Source of the DNA: Coprinellus micaceus
Taxonomy: Eukaryota; Basidiomycota; Agaricomycetes; Agaricales; Psathyrellaceae
Direction: 5' to 3'
Assembly (NCBI GenBank): GCA_951394405.1
Contig: OX596346.1
Span: 1,736,001 to 1,800,000 of the forward strand
DNA: 64,000 nucleotides
Shown here: positions 9,708 to 21,474 of the stretch, one piece after another
How positions within the stretch are numbered: position 1 is the stretch's first letter
Layout of the letters: each line of letters opens with the position of its first letter
Translations under genes and position numbers: made by a program
Notes under the pieces: generated by a model
What the model was told of the DNA's origin: nothing
Databases searched by the model: none
Seen by the model: the letters and a program-made list of their open reading frames with translations, nothing else

Positions 9708-12700
9708 ATGGCAGGCTCAGATTGGTCGTTCAATCTCAGGAAATTTGACCCAACCGCCTTTGACGATTCGGACTCTGAGGAAGACGCCAATTCCAACCTG
9801 CAAGTAAACCCTTCTTCTGCCCAAGACACTGCTAAATCATTCGATCTGTCTTCGAGAGCGGAAAATGTGACATATAAGCCCAATCCGTTCAGTATCGCAA
9901 AGATAAATGCGGCTTGCAGAACGCGAAGTACTCAAAATGGAGACGGAGCATCGACGAAGTTGAAGAAGCTGACTGGCCCTGTGCGACCTGTGGCAACGAA
10001 GAAGATTGAAGAAAAGAGACAAATGAAGGCGATTCAATCAAAGAGCCATTTCCCAGGACCGATCGCACAGGCTGCATCCCTTCCTCGACCAAAAGTGGTT
10101 TCCAAAGTCGTAACACCGGGGCAAGTGGCGGGGCAAGAGCCCGCCAAAGCGCATAGTGTCCTTGGAGCACCGAGAAATTTGCATGAAATGCCCCCAGCAG
10201 TTCCTCCCTCGTCCATCCGGAGCCAGGTATATGCGAAGGATTCCATACACCAGCTCGTCGATGAGAATATGCGCGGCCTTGCTCCGAATCCACCACATAT
10301 AGCAGCCGGTCTAAGAGTTTCTCGAGTCTCCGATTGTAAGATACTTGAACCCTTTTCCCGCCTTCGCGCACATCTTCCTTCCTCTCGACATGACCTCTAA
10401 CCCTTGATTTCAATCCTCACAGCAAAGCATACATTCAGTCGTGAGCCAACCAATCCTGTTGTACACCGCAGGCCGCCTGTCCGTCCATACTCCTTCAGTT
10501 CACCCCTCAGGCCTCCACCGTCAGCGCGGCAGGATGACGCAGTGCGAAAGACACGCGTTTCGACGCCTAGTTTCAAGCGTGAGGGTTTCGTTGAGCCTTC
10601 TTTCGCCATGCGACCTCCTCCTTTCCTGCCGGTTAGGAATGACAGGTGCTCAACCCCAGATCGCGACAATCCAGTTATCAAAAGACCCCCAACTCCGTCA
10701 CCACTACAAAATCATACATTATACCCACTTTCGAAGTCATCTTTTAACCCACACGGTCGCGCTCTTATGAAATCCGGTTTGATTCTCTACTTCACATTCG
10801 GCCTTCAACGTGCATCTGACAGTAGGCGTAGAGCCGGATGTAGGGGGCTTGCACCAACCACAACTCCAATATTTTCGGCGCACAGACGGGTTTTCGCCCG
10901 ACCTACATCATTCCCCCTTCCAACCACCCAAGCATGAGGATAAAGGCGAGGAGGGCATTAATACCCTGGATCGTCCTTCGGCCCCTCCCAAAATCGCGGT
11001 CAAACCGTACCGATCACCTCCGACTCCTCAGTCGCATTCGGGTAAGAAAAGGCTATCTGAGGTTGGAAGTCCCACTATGACTGTCGGCAAAGCCGGCCCA
11101 AAGGTGCCAAGATCGGTATCACCATCACCAAACTGGAGTCTCGAGCCTCCGACGGTACGAAAGCGCAAGACGTTGAACGGAGGTGCGGATGCCTATGAGT
11201 TTGGTCGGGCCGATGAAGACGAAGAGTGGAGCACCCTAAGCCTGGCTGCTACCAAGAAACTGAGGAAGGATCTGAACGGGTGGGTCCATTCACTGTCTTC
11301 CCCTATTGCCTCAGCCCTCTGCTCTGCGAAACCCATGCTGACATATCCTTTCTCTCCGTGTGTAGGAGGTCATCGGTAGCGCACACGACGGGATCCTTCC
11401 AAATCCCAGGGTTGATCAATCCACTCCCTGAAGGCCGCAAGTCGGGCATGAGCGCCACGTCTCAGCAGAGGATTATTACATTCCTCCCCCCACCTCTTCC
11501 CTCTATCAAAGTTCTTCCAGCCCCAGCCAGCAAGGTCTGTCTGTCAAGTTCGAACTTCGGTGTCGAAGGCATGTTCGACGCACTTTTACCAATTTGGGCA
11601 TGCGCTAACCATGTATGGGCCCCAAGTCACAGGATTTGAGCCGGGTGCAATCGAAGGCTACCCCACTCCTGACAGACCCTGCGCTGAGTTTTCGCCCCAT
11701 GGCTGTCAAAGCCCACCTCAGGCAGCGCAGTTTATTGAGCAGGAGAGACCGAAGGCCAAGAACGATCCTAAGGATGATCCAAGGATGCGCTTGAGCCGAC
11801 CGTTTCCGTCGCCACCAACCTCGGATGACCGTGTGGCCTATGAAGAACACCAGCCAGTTAAAGTCACCCTTTCACCTGGCGATGTCTCGGCGTTGAGAGA
11901 TAGGTATCACCAGCACCGAGGGAAGGTCCGATCGGTAAGTGTACGGCTAGGTCATCCTTTGCGATGCTGACCTATGACCTCAATCAGTAGAGGAAAGCCA
12001 ATGCACGAAACGCGTTCGACGCACTTGGGTTCGAAAGCTGCGGTGTCGTCTTTCGGGACGAGTGGAAGGATTGGCGTGTTGAGGATCAGGATCATGAGAT
12101 TCGAATGCTTTCGTTCCCACGAGACGCTGTATGCGGCTCGACTCCATGAAACCCGCTGACAGGAAACGCACATAATGCCCTCAAAGTATACGAAAGACTG
12201 ACGAAAGCAAATTGCGTAAAAGTGGGGGCCAACTGACCCTTTTAGTCAGCAGCTCTACGCCATGACCATCCCTCTCGAGCTCGACGATCCCGTTGATGTC
12301 ACGTTTAGCGCCCAACTTTCAGGGTTGATCAAGCCCCGCCTTGCCCACCCACGGGGGACGACGAGCCTCATACAGCGGATAGTGACTGTTTTCTCCCTCA
12401 AGATCGACCTTTCAAGGCGACAAGTGCGACTCAACGACTCGAGGGCGTTTCACCCAGCACTATTTTGTACGTACGCCTCCCCGCATAACCACCGCAAAGA
12501 AGCCCGACAGGAGAAGACATGCCGTTGCACTTCGTCATGTCTGGAGCTTTAAGTCAAAACGGATGTCCGTACGTGAGTATCATTACCTCACCCATAGTTA
12601 TCGTGACCTTGTTCTCAATCAATAGGACGAATCTCTCGTACTCGATTATTACCAGCCACCACCACTGGCGCTACAGAGTATACGCCCCCACCAGGGCAAA

Positions 12701-12730
12701 TCCTCCGCGTTTGTCAAAACGACTTCGTGA
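9708..12730 (+). CDS. Unrecognised, largely disordered multi-exon protein
   Basis: I do not recognise this gene. It starts at the ATG at 9708 (MAGSDWSFNLRKFDPTAFDD) and the first exon encodes about 205 residues rich in Ser, Pro and charged residues, with an acidic patch (DDSDSEED) close to the start. Later exons continue in the same style around 10430-10640, 10950-11370 and 11400-11940 (for example LRKDLNGW near 11270). The last part looks more conserved and folded: around 11990-12130 (NARNAFDALGFESCGVVF), 12180-12240 (NALKVYERLTKANCVK), 12250-12470 (QQLYAMTIPLELDDPVDVTF) and 12510-12580 (HAVALRHVWSFKSKRM). The stop is uncertain; one frame of the last exon ends at 12728-12730, another runs into the next gene. 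It is divergent from SOF1 with about 260 bases between. A nuclear role is possible from composition, but this is inference. Confidence 0.55.
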
Positions 12731-12868
12731 TACCCAGGGTGGCAGGCATTCTCAGACCTCTGGGATGGTACTCGTCTTTGTCAACTACGTCGCCTGCCAT
12801 GCCTTATAAATGGGCCAGTTGCAGAATCGACTTCCAGCCATCGTCTTTCGATCTCTGCTCGAACAGAC

Positions 12869-15377
12869 ATGCTGTTCTTTCCTCCCCTTTGGCAGTCCAC
12901 TACCATCCTCATCGGGACATGGATCATCTGGCGCATTCTGAGGCGCTTGGTGCGTAAAGACCCTTTGGCTATCCTACCGGGACCGCCTTCCGATTCCTGG
13001 GTGACTGGTGAGTATTGGGGTCGTTTTCGGGGAGCCAAGGCACCCAACGCTATTCGCCGCGCAGGAAACCTTATGAAAGTCATTGACAATGACGGATGGG
13101 AGGACCACCAGGATTTGACGGCGAGCTGTGAGTCGTTTTGGTATCATTCCCTTCTTGTCAAGATGACACAAACTTATATAGACGGGAAGGCGTTCAGGAT
13201 CACAGGGCCGTTCAAGGTATTTCCCTTCCCCTCCCAAAGACGCCCGACCTCGGCTTACCGTCATTCAGGAAAACATTCTTTTCATATACGATACCAAAGC
13301 GCTTCACCACGTTGTAGTTAAAGTGGGTTCCCTACTGTCAGTCACGGTCCCGAGCTTCGGTGTTGATGGTGTCAAGGACGGAAACATGTACGAACCGACT
13401 GAAGACTTTAGCCAGTACGCTCACACACTCATTAATCCTTCAATAACCATCTGAAGAACGTCACAGATTGACCAGGCTCATTATGGGGAACGCTATCTTA
13501 GGGACATTAGGTGCGATGCGTTGGGAAAACCTACCCTGCATATTTGACACTTCGCGACAGGCGAGCACCACCGCAACCAGAGGAAGATGCTCACTCCCGT
13601 CTTCTCCATCGCGCACATGCGGGAAATGAGTACGTCAACATATTTCATACATCCCGGTGCGAGCAGCCCTCTGATTTCGACCTTAAGCGCCCACATTCCA
13701 CGATGTCGTTCGCAAGGTGTCATGTCCTGCCTTCTCGGTTCACATATGAATAACTCAACGACACTGTAGGTGCGCAAGACAATAGTACAGCAAGTCTCTC
13801 AGGGGGAGAAGGAGATTGACATGCTCTCTTGGATGACCCGCACCGCCCTCGAGCTCATTGGTCAGAGCGGATATGGCTATTCATTCGACACTCTCGAACC
13901 GGATGCTCCCCCGCACCCCTTTTACACATCTATCAAGAACCTCAAGTCCGTTTAATTTTTTCCGTCGGATTACCCTTCTACCATCAACTCACCTACTCTG
14001 ACTGACAGTCGCGCGGCACACAACAACGCAATGGTTCTTGCTCGATACTTCGTCCTTCCCTATGTCTATGGTCTCGGGTCACCCGGATTTCAAAGGGCGG
14101 TCGTCGACCTCATTCCATGGAAGAAGCTCCATGAACTCAGGGATATGACCGACGTTATGCACAACACCTCCATTGAGATTTTTGAAGCCACAAGGCAGGC
14201 AATGGAGAAAGGCGAGCCTGCAGGAAGGGCTACGAGGATTGGGGCTGGCAAGGATATCATGAGCGTCTTGCGTAGGCACTTCCGAAATAACCCATCGCAT
14301 CGTCTTTGCTAACAAACGCCCCTTTGCAGTGAAGTACAACGCCTCGGCGTCTGAGAAAGAGAGGCTCCCAGACGACGAGCTCCTCGCACAGATATCGTAA
14401 GGCCTTCCGATGTGGTCCTTCGTTCACTGTTAACACGTATGCCACATGAACACAGCGCTCTGACCTTCGCGGCCATGGACACCACCTCAAACTCTCTTTC
14501 CAGGATTCTTCATCTTCTCAGCGAGAACCCCGAAGCGCAAGAGAAGCTAAGGGACGAGATACGCGCTGCCCAGGCAGCGTATGGCTCGGAAGAGCTCGAC
14601 TACGACGCTCTGAATGCCTTGCCGTATCTCGACGCCGTATGCAGAGAGACCCTCCGACTGTAAGTCTCCTTCACCATAGTTGCTGTCGCTCTAGCTCAAC
14701 ATCCCCGACCCACGCAGCTACGCTCCCATCCCTTTCCTCACGAGAGAGTACGTGGGATCCAGAGCTCTATCTAATCATGTTGACCGACGATCCCTCACAG
14801 GGCGCAAGCGGACACAGTTCTCCCGCTCTCACATCCCGTCACATCCACAGACGGCAAGCCGCTTCATGAGATACTCGTACCCAAGAAGACCAGGATCATG
14901 ATGTCGCTCCTTCACTGCAATCGTGATCCCGATATCTGGGGTGTCAACGCAGCTGAATGGAAACCAGAACGATGGTTGAATCCCCTGCCTGAGAGTGTCG
15001 CACAAGCCCGTGTACCTGGAGTCTACTCCAATCTGTGAGCTTCAGGACACTGGACGATGAGGGAGTCTCACTGACCTTTCATAGAATGACATTCATGGGT
15101 GGTGGCCGATCTTGCCTTGGGTTCAAGTTCTCCCAACTGGAGATGAGTAGGTCACTCCGATCCCCATGCTGAAATCGGAATGCTCACCAGACGAACAGAG
15201 GTTGTATTGTGTCACCTCCTCCCCGCTATCAAGTTCGCTCCGAGTGGTAGGATGGTCAAGTGGCAATTGAACCTGCTCTACCAACCCACTACCGAGGACG
15301 CCGAGCTGACGCCGACCGGAGACCGGAAGCTCCAATTGCCTCTCAACGTCAGCCTGGCGGAGCCGAGTTCTGAGTGA
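12869..15377 (+). CDS. Cytochrome P450 monooxygenase, membrane-anchored
   Basis: A heme-thiolate monooxygenase, probably bound to the ER membrane. More than ten exons join to about 510 residues. The N-terminus has a hydrophobic anchor (TTILIGTWIIWRIL) and the proline-rich hinge (LPGPPSDSW). Then come the C-helix type segment (HHRKQRKMLTPVF), the I-helix with AMDTTSNSLSR, the ExxR motif as ETLR, the PERW segment (EWKPERWLNPL) and the heme-binding loop FMGGGRSCLGF with the axial cysteine. All required motifs are present and in order, so the enzyme is likely functional. Basidiomycete genomes hold very many P450s; the substrate cannot be told, and no other biosynthetic genes lie next to it. I do not assign a CYP family. 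Confidence 0.92.
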
Positions 15378-15829
15378 AAGTAGACGCAACAAGGGTAGGG
15401 TGAAGACCTTCAGGGTAAAACGTATGGGAATAGATTGGGGGTCGGGGAACAAGGGAGGGGCGGTATGTAGGCCAAGTATACAGACCTTGGCACAGGCTGG
15501 GCATAGAGTGGGAATGCACCTAGGCTCACGAACACGATGCGTATGGGGTGAGGGCCTGCTGGCGCTAGATGTCAGGGTTTGATATCTACCGGGACGAATG
15601 GGAATGTATTTAGGTCAGGAAAGGAAGAATGGATGATATGTGGGTCCGGGCAGGTATCGATACAGTTGAACAGAGAGTGGTGAGAAAAAGAAATGTGAAT
15701 GGGAGTGATGCAAATGTAGATATTGATGTATGAGTATCCAAACGACGAGAAAGCAACGGAACAGTGATATGGACGAGATGAAATCGAAGGTAGCAAGGGT
15801 CTGTGCCTTCCGGAAGGTCTGAGGCAATC
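15378..15829. other. Convergent 3' region between P450 and Ldb17 genes
   Basis: About 450 bases between two convergent stop codons. It holds no credible gene and presumably carries both 3' untranslated regions and polyadenylation sites. Confidence 0.5.
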
Positions 15830-18080
15830 CTAAACCACCCTCGACAGTGGGCTAGGCTCCGACGACCTGATAGTATGCATAGTCACCTTGCTGCTACCAA
15901 GGATCGGGATTGCAGGAGGTTTCCTGCGCTTCGGCGGGGCAGGCGGTGGCGGACGTCTACGAGGTTGAGACTGTGTGGGATCATCGACCCGACGACTAGG
16001 CAGAGACGACGTTGAGGCATGGGTGGGGCGTGATGTCTTGGCGGAAAGCAGATTTACCGCCCGCTCCACCGGCTCTACGACGAGAGACGTTTGGGACGAC
16101 GAGCGCGAGGATGAAGATGCAGAGGCGGACGCTGAGTAGACGCGGGCAGCGGGAGTTTCAGAAACGGAGTTCGAGCTTTTCCGTTGAGGTACCGGAGGAC
16201 GAGCTTTCGTCGAGGGTAACGACGTTAGACTCGTCGTACTTCCGTTCGAATGCCGCGTTTGTGCCTGATCCAGAGGCGAACGAGGTATAGGCGGTGCATT
16301 CGAGTGGTCCGGGCGGTATCCGAGGTTCTCCACGCTCTTGCTAAACTTCATGTTCTTGAGTTTGAGTATGCCTGAGTCCACAGAGTGTGTTATCGAAGGC
16401 GCGGTGAACGTTGATGGAGGACTGTGAATGGAGAATTCACTCGTCGTCGGACTTCCCGTTGTGCCAGAAAGTGTAGGTGAACGCTGGGAGGCTTTGAGCT
16501 GAATGCACCAGTCTCCCGATAGACACCGTTCGACGAGACGTTTCGTGGTTGCATTGACGTCGTGTATTTTTGAATTGCCGATCAGCGATTCGAGTTGAAC
16601 CATGATTTGCCCTCGTTTGTAAGGGAGGTCGCGAAGTTGCGTCTTGGTGAGAAGGGGGTGGAGAACCCGAAGATATGTGTGACGCAACTGAAAAGACTTG
16701 AGCTTAAGAACGTATTGACGGGGTAATTGTTACTTACCGACTCGTGTTCATTGCCCAGGTCCGCCAGTTCTCGAATGAAAACGTCAACCAACACGCAGAG
16801 GTCATTGGTGTAGAAGTATTCCGACATCCCCTTCGTCGTAAATAAGACGTAAAGGAGCTTGAGAATCAGCAACTGCATGCAGAGGTCTTCCGCGGTATGC
16901 TCTAGAAAGCGATCAGAACTATGAACATTTAGCTTACCCAGGGTACTCACTAGCTCTATTCAGCATAAATATCATATTCTCCCCAAAGGTCCCACTCATG
17001 CCAAGTCGTCGCATTAGCACCCTGACGACCCGATTATTAGGTTCTTCCGGTTGCTTAGAGTTCGCATCATTGAGGCCTGCCACCATGAACTGTTCATTCA
17101 AGCCAACCTGCGAGGGATCAATTACTAGCCATTCTCATAACTTATGCAAGAGTTGACTTACAATGAGCTTGACAACGGAATAGTTGAACGTCTCGTCCTG
17201 CATGTACCTCGTCTGTTCGACGAGATCGAACAAGTAGTCTATGAAGTCGTCGTCAAATATCCCTGAGCAACACGAGATCAGCGACCCTGCCAAGACAAAC
17301 ACACAGGTCACCCACTCAGGTCTTGGGCGGATAGTTTCTGGACCTTGCAAACTTCATACAAAAGCTTGACTGCCAGACTCCTCAATTTGACTTCAATGGG
17401 CACGGGGACGCTCCCGTGGAAAAAGATCGAGTTGCGGCTGCCAGCACCACCGAAGAACGTATCTTCGACATCAGGATCGATTTCCACCAGGATGTGATCC
17501 ATGAGGAAAGGCATGATAGGCTGCCAGCGTTTGTGATTGCGGAAAGCTTCCACTCTTCGATGGCCATGGAAGTAGAGCGTATTGAAGTGAATGAAGAGGA
17601 GGTGGGGATCCGTGGTCTATGGGAGAAGGCCTTGGTTTACACCGCGCCAAGACGAGTGAGGAGCGGGCGTACACACCTTTCTGGCGTCATCTACGACGAT
17701 GTCACACATCCTCTCTGAATGGAATTGGAACAACTCGGAGTCCAGGATCATATTTATAGCATGCTCGAGCTGCAGTGGCGACTGCAGATACTGCTCTGTA
17801 GCACATATTCAGTCCCAGGTACCCACCCCAAGCACTGTAGCGTAGTACAATACACACACCGTGGTATGTCGCACAGAGGTTCAGAAACCGCCTCAGCGTC
17901 GAATCAAGCTTGTCGAGCGTGGGCTGCTCTTCATTGATATCTTTCAAAATATCTTCCAGTTCTTTCAAGCCGTTTAGTACCCCTGAATCGTGGACGTTCA
18001 ATGTGGGGAAAACGCGGCGTACCTGACCAGAACTGTTGGGCTGTTTCTATGACATACACGATCCCCAGATGGTCCTCCAT
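15830..18080 (-). CDS. SPIN90/Ldb17/Dip1-type actin regulator
   Basis: This family activates the Arp2/3 complex and limits actin patch assembly during endocytosis. Starting from the ATG at 18080 (MEDHLGIVYVIETAQQFW), joined exons give the leucine-rich SPIN90/Ldb17 domain: LNGLKELEDILKDINEEQ, the segment DDFIDYLFDLVEQTRYMQDE, NNRVVRVLMRRLGMSGTFGE and the most conserved stretch TAEDLCMQLLILKLLYVLF, TTKGMSEYFYTNDLCVLVDV, followed by HTYLRVLHPLLTKTQLRD. The last exon encodes a Ser/Pro-rich tail with SH3-binding type motifs (ARPPVPQRK and PPPPAPPKRRKPP) near the C-terminus. The domain assignment is firm; the exact intron borders in the middle are approximate. Confidence 0.88.
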
Positions 18081-18937
18081 GGCCAGCGACGGTGAGTTCT
18101 GTGGAATGAGGGGAGGCATGGCGAGAATGTGACCATGAACGACGGCCAGGGAGGTGGTTGAGCAGAGCAAAGGGTATGAACTGGTGATGCACATCAACCT
18201 GGGCCTCGATGATGCTGGCTTCCTAACAGCGCCAAATACACGGATCACACCAGCACGGAACGACCACAACCTCCGATGCTGCTTCGATCCCATAAAGCCC
18301 GCGAAATGAAATTCCAGGGGATGAAACAGTGGAGTAGACATTCACATAAGTGGTGATCATCCAGGGAAAGGCTCAGGGTACGAGGAGGGGATCAGACAGG
18401 CTCATCACCCACATCATCCCAAAGTGTGCTCAGGGCTCCGAAACCTTGAGGGCATTCTCAAACTCAAAGGCGATTATAACAGCGAGAAGGTGTGGTGTAG
18501 TAAGGTGTACGCCCTCCGACATCTTACCCTAGAGATTGGCGCACCGTAGCCGCCCAACAAGAGCCAACGGATTTAATTAAGCGCCCAGCGGTCACATCCA
18601 CCAGAGCTACAGAAAAGACCCATTGGGTGCGAGCCTTCGAAAGTAGTGTCGAAAAAAGGGTCCTGTCATACATGTATCGTTAAGTATGCCCTGTCCGAGG
18701 CGTTCCGCGAAGTTCAGTCCTTCGAAAGGTTGTATATCGGTCGAAAATTCTCAGGCGTCGTTGAGCGATCGTCCGACGCTGGCAGTGAGAGAGACGGTGA
18801 GTGAAAATGGTGCATTCGTATTAGCATTCAATGCGCCGCGCGATCAACCTCCGCCGTGATACCGCCTCCTCCTCCATGCGAGCGCCAATCGGTTAGATAA
18901 GAGCATAGCATCCGACGCCTCCACAAACCCACCCCCT
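18081..18937. other. Intergenic region upstream of Ldb17 gene
   Basis: About 860 bases between the Ldb17-type start and the purine nucleoside phosphorylase stop. The minus-strand frame of the Ldb17 gene stays open upstream of 18080 to about 18341, but there is no family-like sequence in that extension. No other gene is seen. Confidence 0.45.
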
Positions 18938-20153
18938 TCAAATATTCGCCTGTTTGAGCTCTACAACCTGCTCAACGAGCTGCTTCATAACGTTCGCCTT
19001 GAGCTTTCCTATTTCCAGCACCTCCTCATGGGACACCACCACAGTGGGAGGCTTCTCAATCTGCCGTCCAGCAATCTCCACGGCCAATCAGCATTGACTG
19101 AACTTTGGAAATACGGCGGACATACCTCTGCGTCGACCTCGGCACGAATGCTACGAGGCTTCTCAGGGATAACGACAAAGTTTGTCACCAAGCTCAAGAC
19201 CGCAACATTCAAACCCTCTTCCCTCCCAGCCAACACCTCCGGAATTGTGCTCATACCCACAACATCGGCGCCTATTCTCCGCAAGAACCTGCCCTCTGCA
19301 GGGGTCTCGTAGGTCGGGCCACTGACCCAGGCGTAGGTACCCTCTGCGAGAGCCTCCTGAGGGAGCTGGAGCTTGCTGGCAGCCATAAAGACCAGGCGAC
19401 GTAGCGCGACGGAGTACGCGTCCGATAGTGGGAGGAATCTAGGATGATCCGGAGAGGTCTGCGGTCCGAGGAGGGGGTTCATTCCGGTAAGGTTGGGGAG
19501 TGCGATGTGGTCATTGATCACGACGACTATGGGATTGAATTAGGACGCTGCGGTGCCGACGGAAAAGAATTTACCACTTACTGGTGCCAACAGGGATGTC
19601 AGGGTTGAGGGAACCAGCAGCGTTCGTAACTATACAAAGCACATCAGCGAAAACATACGACACTGTATAGACGAAGGAACTCGCTGAGAAGGTCTTGGAC
19701 TCCGAGTTTGGCCATGACTCTGACCGGGAAAACCACGGTAGAGAGTCCGTGGCCCTCGTAAGGATGGAACTAGGAAAGACGTTGGCAACACTCAACCAAT
19801 ACACAGGCAGGAATATGTCACGCACCCTTCCAAGCATTGCCACTACGGGCACTCCATCTCCCGATCCAAGCAATCCAAACGCCAGAGCGCTCTTATGACC
19901 CGGAACTACAAGTCACATTGAGTATATCACGGAAACTCCGGAGAAGTACGATAAGCTCACCTGTACTCCTCCCAAATCCCGGAATATTCTCGTACGGTAT
20001 GATCTCCACTTCCCTCAGGGTATCGACCAAACCACTCAGCCCTGATCCACAGATTATGCCGATTTGCGGATTCTGGAGCTTCTCGGGCAGCTTCGACCTA
20101 ATTGCCTCAAGAGTAGGGCCAAAGGAGGTTGTACTCGTGGTGTCAGACGCCAT
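18938..20153 (-). CDS. PNP1: Purine nucleoside phosphorylase (trimeric, inosine/guanosine type)
   Basis: Catalyses phosphorolysis of purine nucleosides to base and ribose-1-phosphate in purine salvage. From the ATG at 20153 the protein begins with a short tail and then IGIICGSGLSGL, the phosphate-binding loop. Later exons give PGFGRST, a VPGHKSALAFG-like segment, RFHPYEGHGLSTVVFPVRV with the conserved His and Tyr, VTNAAGSLNPDIPVGT, INDHIALPNLTGMNPLLG, YAWVSGPTYETPAEGRFLRR with the substrate-contacting Glu, and GADVVGMSTIPEV. The C-terminus ends with a helix VELKQANI before TGA at 18938-18940. Five or so short introns. The order and spacing match human and yeast PNP; the gene looks intact. Confidence 0.95.
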
Positions 20154-20480
20154 GGTATCCGTTATGTGGTGGTGGGAAGAAGAAGAGAGGCCGTTTAGGT
20201 GAATCTCTGTCGTAATGGTGTGAAAGAGAAGAGATTGTGCACCATGAGGGTCGCTCTTGAGTCGTTTGACTGCCAGTGTGGTCCCTGATGCCCCTATTCC
20301 AGAGATTAGATTAGATGATAAGCCACTAATTAGCCCCTATTTGACCTGTAACGCGCCCAACGCCGCAAACCAATTTCCGCCGTGCTTGCCAGTGCTCATA
20401 GTGCAACCCCATATTTTCGGAATATACACTAAATAGCGAGGCAAAAGTCAAATCTTCTATTCACCTTCACTTCTGGCCCG
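20154..20480. other. PNP upstream region
   Basis: About 330 bases upstream of the phosphorylase start. It is somewhat AT-rich around 20290-20450; no defined promoter element is recognised. Confidence 0.4.
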
Positions 20481-21086
20481 ATGGGACAAACATGGGAACT
20501 TCCCACTCCCGATCTTCGAGCTTTCTTTGAGGAAGGCAAGTTCAAGCGCGTCACGGGCCCACCTATTCTCCACCTTGCTTCGCTCGGAACACAGCGTGTT
20601 CAAAGGAGTTAGAATCCTCGAGGCCAGGGAGCAATCGGGGTCTACTCCGGCATTCAATTCAATGGGCACAACGCTTTACGAGGTTGGACTGCCAAAGCTT
20701 TGGAGTTCGATCGGCCCCGAGGTCAGCCTCCTCAAACTCAAAGCAGGCGCTTCGAGCGCTTCTATCAGAGCTCAAGAAACACGGAGAGATTGGAAGCGCG
20801 GTGGAATGCTCCGAATAGGATCTTAGGCGGGAGTGATTCGGCCACTCAGTACGTACAGCGCTACGTGAAGGGTTCGTGGCGCAGGACGACCATGCGCGTT
20901 TTCGGCGATTCATGCAAAGTCCACCATGTCGTGTACCCTCTGACCCGGATTATTCCAGAGAAGCCAGCTGTAGATGGTAGGCAAGTTGGTGAGCCATGCA
21001 TAGGGTGGGGAGAAGCACATGTACCATGTCTACTTTTGAATATGATTCTACTAGAGGGAACTGTAAAGTATCAAAGGAGGTATTAG
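20481..21086 (+). pseudogene. Possible decayed gene: open frame interrupted once by an in-frame TAG
   Basis: From the ATG at 20481 one frame runs for 43 codons (MGQTWELPTPDLRAFFEEGK and on), meets TAG at 20610-20612, then continues in the same frame without further stops for about 158 codons to a TAA-type end at 21084-21086. The residues after the stop have protein-like variety (GAIGVYSGIQFNGHNALRGW, and RNTERLEARWNAPNRILGG). I do not recognise a family. It may be a gene with a nonsense mutation, a gene whose intron removes the TAG, or chance. It lies divergent from PNP and upstream of a convergent large gene. Confidence 0.3.
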
Positions 21087-21474
21087 ACCATCGGCGTCTG
21101 GAAGACCCACGAAAAGCATAAACGAAGATAGAAGTAGCTTGAGCGAATCAAAGAGATATATGGTACGGCACCGAAGATGTAAGTAGAGTATAGTATAGGG
21201 TGTACGGAGACTACAATACATGGCGAAATGGAGCGAAGGCGTTTAGATTTGAATGCGGGATGGATGAAGCCGAGAGTGCGACGGAAAGTAGAGCGGATTG
21301 AGTCAATGCGAAAGCGACAACAGGATTGAAAACTATGCGATACAGAGGAGCGCTTGCGTGTGTGATGAATGGGTAGATGGTGATGGTGTGGAGAATGCGT
21401 GAGGAGGGAAGACAAGTAGGAGATGTAATTGACGAAGAACGTGAAAGGTTGAAGGGAAAACAGTCTGATTTTGG
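21087..21474. other. 3' region of the Zn2Cys6 gene
   Basis: About 390 bases downstream of the transcription-factor stop. No gene is seen. Confidence 0.45.

Noticed and set aside
12869..15377. Possible biosynthetic cluster around the P450
   Set aside because: Neighbours are an unrecognised disordered protein, SOF1 and an actin regulator; no core synthase or transporter is present.
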